Assembly (NCBI RefSeq): GCF_947331465.1
Contig: NZ_CAMZOK010000001.1
Coordinates: 1,836,636-1,900,635 of the forward strand
From: Shimia sp. Alg240-R146
GTDB lineage: Bacteria; Pseudomonadota; Alphaproteobacteria; Rhodobacterales; Rhodobacteraceae
Reading direction: 5' to 3'
Length of the DNA stretch: 64,000 bases
This document shows, piece by piece, positions 62,202 through 64,000 of this stretch; positions within the stretch are counted from its first letter, which is position 1, and the number at the start of each line of letters is the position of its first letter. Under the pieces are notes generated by a model. The model saw only the letters and a program-made list of their open reading frames with translations. It did no database searches and was not told the DNA's origin. Position numbers and translations under genes: made by a program.

Positions 62202-62276
62202 GGGTGATTAGCTCAGTGGTAGAGCGCTTCGTTCACATCGAAGATGTCAGGAGTTCAAATCTCTTATCACCCACCA
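62202..62276 (+). tRNA. tRNA-Val (CAC)
   Basis: A complete cloverleaf: acceptor GGGTGAT/ATCACCC, D-arm GCTC...GAGC, anticodon arm CTTCG-TTCACAT-CGAAG with anticodon CAC, T-arm containing GTTCAAAT, and an encoded CCA at 62274-62276. T-loop sequence GTTCAAA is standard. It lies between the HU-like gene and the second tRNA-Val. Confidence 0.95.
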
Positions 62277-62437
62277 TCTTTGGCACGGGCGCTCCCTTAA
62301 AAGGTCGAGCGCCCTTTGTCGTTTTGAAGCAAGCGGTGGTCTGCATGGGGCCCTGAAAAGCAAATTTGCGTTGGAATGATTTTTTCGCAAATATGGGCTT
62401 GCGCTCGGCTTTTGGGCGGGCTAAACGCTGCTCCACC

Positions 62438-62513
<76 letters not shown>

Positions 62514-62566
62514 TTAAATCAACGCATTTCCCTGTTTTTACAAAGTGTGCGTCAGTTCGTTGAACT

Positions 62567-63583
62567 TTAGCTCACGCTCTTTTCAATTCGGATTTGGTCA
62601 AAGTCGAGAATACCGGCGGCATCAGCTAAATGGTCCGGCGCATAGCGGGCATATGTAGAGTAAGTGATCGCCACGTTTGAGTGTCCCAGATATTGAGCGA
62701 CTTTCTCCATTGGCACTCCTCCGGCAACCATATGAACCGCTGCAGAATGGCGAATAGTGTGGAGTGTCACGTCTTTCAGTTCGGCCCGTTCGACCGCTCC
62801 CTCGAATCCTTTGCGGATACTCTTGATTTTCCCGCCCGCGTATTCCACGACATAGTCGCTCAAGGCGGCGTCGTGGGCTGTAAGCAGAGCCGCCCGTATC
62901 CCCGCATTCATGGACAAAATCGCGCGGCCTTTTCTGGTGTTGGCGTCGTCTAGCCGTAAATTGATGATACCGGTCTGGAAATTCACCCGGTTCCAGGTCA
63001 GGTCGAGAATCGCTCCCACGCGCCCAGCTGTCGCAAACAGCAGGTGGATTGCGAGCGCGATGTGAGGCGCGTTTGCTGCATTCACCAGGGAAACGATCTC
63101 GTCTTTTTCGAGATAGCGTTCCTTTGGCATCGGCTTGGCGGGGCGCTCGATTGCAGGGGCGCTGGAAATCAGTCTCTCGCGCACGGCAAAGCGGAGCGCG
63201 CTGCGCAGGTGGCCAAGTTCAGTATGAACCGTGCCTTGAGATTTTCCCGCGTCAAGGCGCTTTTCAACGTATTGCCGACAGAGAGCTGTGTTGATCTGAT
63301 CAGGGCGGAATGCGCCAAAATGTGCCAGCACTGACTTCCCAGTGTAGTGGATGGTCTTGGCGGTGGTCTTGTCGCCCAAATCAATTCGGTAAGCTTCCCA
63401 AATGTCCGAGATGGTCAGCGTGCCTCGCTTGCGATGCAGCGTTTTTTCCCTGTAGACATCTATTGCTTCCGGTTCGGCTTGCGCTCGGGAGCGTGCCTTA
63501 AGCTGATAACGTCTTCGTTTTCCGTCTTCTTGCCAGAAGACGCAGAATCCCCCTCGAAATCGACCGATGTTGATGTCTGACAT
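62567..63583 (-). CDS. Tyrosine-type integrase
   Basis: 338 residues: an N-terminal arm-binding part, SAM-like core-binding domain (TAKTIHYTGKSVLAHFGAF) and the catalytic domain with all five key residues: Arg in LFATAGRVGAILDL, Lys further on, HTIRHSAAVHM (HxxR), YLGHSN and the Tyr nucleophile in YSTYARYAP. It points towards tRNA-Val(TAC), the classic position of a phage/island integrase. The start (ATG 63583) lies inside the 3' end of the upstream HTH gene (124-bp overlap in another frame). Confidence 0.95.
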   Translation of the reverse strand: MSDINIGRFRGGFCVFWQEDGKRRRYQLKARSRAQAEPEAIDVYREKTLHRKRGTLTISDIWEAYRIDLGDKTTAKTIHYTGKSVLAHFGAFRPDQINTALCRQYVEKRLDAGKSQGTVHTELGHLRSALRFAVRERLISSAPAIERPAKPMPKERYLEKDEIVSLVNAANAPHIALAIHLLFATAGRVGAILDLTWNRVNFQTGIINLRLDDANTRKGRAILSMNAGIRAALLTAHDAALSDYVVEYAGGKIKSIRKGFEGAVERAELKDVTLHTIRHSAAVHMVAGGVPMEKVAQYLGHSNVAITYSTYARYAPDHLADAAGILDFDQIRIEKSVS

Positions 63584-63741
63584 GCTTCTACTTCCTCTAC
63601 GAATGATGCGGGAATGCGATAAAGGCGGCCAAGCCGAAAGTGGCGCAGTTTACCTTCGTTGCATTGGGTGCGGATGGTTGTCGCGCTGACACCCCAGCGA
63701 TCGGCAAGTGCTTCCACGGTAAATGGAGACGCTGTGGTCAT
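63460..63741 (-). CDS. Helix-turn-helix protein, excisionase-like
   Basis: 93 residues from ATG 63741. The N-terminal half is a MerR/excisionase-type helix-turn-helix: FTVEALADRWGVSATTIRTQCNEGKLRHFRLGRLYRIP, as in recombination directionality factors and helix_turn_helix_17 proteins. Its acidic/basic C-terminal tail overlaps the integrase start by 124 bp. Upstream it is separated from the small ORF by a single base. It probably controls excision or integrase expression. Confidence 0.8.
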   Translation of the reverse strand: MTTASPFTVEALADRWGVSATTIRTQCNEGKLRHFRLGRLYRIPASFVEEVEACQTSTSVDFEGDSASSGKKTENEDVISLRHAPERKPNRKQ

Positions 63742-63742
63742 G

Positions 63743-63931
63743 TCAGTTGCCTTTTGTCGTGGCGGCTGAGTAAGGCAAGTCGTGGCCAAGGTGTTTGGTC
63801 CTATTGTGTTTTCTGTTGACTGCGGGTGCACAAATGAGCTTCGCAGCCCAAAGCGTTGCGATGTAGCGCTCCGCCAGAAGTTCGAAGAGGGCTCCTACGG
63901 AAGATTTTGTGCGGGTGGTCTTAGTCGTCAT
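63743..63931 (-). CDS. Small hypothetical protein of the island
   Basis: 62 residues from ATG 63931 with GAGGAC about 9 nt before it; the TGA is followed after one base by the ATG of the HTH gene, so translation is probably coupled. It is basic (Lys/Arg/His-rich) with a short hydrophobic stretch (FELLAERYIATLWAAKLICAP). No family recognised; coupling to the integrase genes supports it being real. Confidence 0.5.
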   Translation of the reverse strand: MTTKTTRTKSSVGALFELLAERYIATLWAAKLICAPAVNRKHNRTKHLGHDLPYSAATTKGN

Positions 63932-64000
63932 GAGTGGTGTCCTCGTTAAAGGGGAAGCAGTCTTCCCGATTGTTGTTTTGAGGACCTCAGACGCTTTGAA
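63932..64000 (-). other. Upstream end of the island transcription unit, window edge
   Basis: 69 bp up to the window end. AGGAC at 63942 region and GAGGACCTC palindromic sequence near 63980 are the only features; promoters for the integrase unit may lie here. Confidence 0.3.

Overview
The window reads as chromosomal DNA of an alphaproteobacterium of the Rhodobacteraceae/Roseobacter group. This rests on gene content and order rather than on any database search: heterotetrameric sarcosine oxidase (soxBDAG), dnaG next to an alphaproteobacterial rpoD, a split riboflavin cluster (nrdR-ribD, then ribE-ribB-ribH-nusB), a DUF2849/sulfite reductase/CysH/DUF934 cluster, a C4-dicarboxylate TRAP transporter with DctBD, and a PF14397-type ATP-grasp protein. 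Genes are dense on both strands, with many ATGA or TGATG overlaps. Only the last 1.5 kb (a tRNA-linked integrase) and a patch near 32.6-33.6 kb look accessory.

Layout. 1-2.1 kb: end of an agmatinase-like gene, an aldo/keto reductase and a small membrane protein. 2.2-5.1 kb (minus): tadG/tadE-type pilus pseudopilin genes. 5.4-8.1 kb: glutamate dehydrogenase, a DUF6151-like protein, an exported protein. 8.3-13.3 kb: soxBDAG. 13.3-17.9 kb: small exported protein, dnaG, rpoD and terminator. 18.1-19.85 kb: four tandem paralogues of small exported two-cysteine proteins with no function I recognise, the most interesting uncharacterised item here. 19.9-22.5 kb: YjbQ, HlyU-like, nrdR, ribD. 22.5-27.1 kb (minus): kpsS-wza-kpsC capsule export/Kdo-linker genes. 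27.3-30.7 kb: ribE, a ribB with a degenerate GTP cyclohydrolase II half, ribH, nusB. 30.8-34.6 kb: small regulatory modules (ArsR with two SRPBCC proteins; MarR with a divergent membrane protein), each with a clear palindromic operator, a GFA protein, and degraded or low-information sequence. 34.6-39.4 kb: assimilatory sulfur cluster and a divergent Lrp regulator. 39.5-46.7 kb: cytochrome P450, dctB-dctD, ACT-domain protein, MFS transporter, membrane desaturase. 46.7-50.2 kb: DctD-like tandem operators, dctP-hairpin-dctQ-dctM. 50.3-57.5 kb: tpiA, 2OG oxygenase, IscA/ErpA, GlpQ-like, SufT-like, NfeD/SPFH pair, tgt. 57.6-62.5 kb: ATP-grasp, lon behind a heat-shock-type promoter, HU-like protein, two tRNA-Val genes. 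62.5-64 kb: tyrosine integrase, HTH protein and small ORF abutting the second tRNA-Val.

How the parts connect. The DctD here has lost the GAFTGA segment and the Walker A lysine needed by sigma-54 activators. Two DctD-like operators 33 bp apart precede dctP, and I find no -24/-12 promoter there. The sulfur genes supply APS reductase, sulfite reductase and a ferredoxin-NADP reductase as likely electron donor. A 13-nt motif lies 31-32 nt before the start codons of both the sulfite reductase operon and the SufT-like gene. Perfect DnaA boxes precede dnaG and nrdR.
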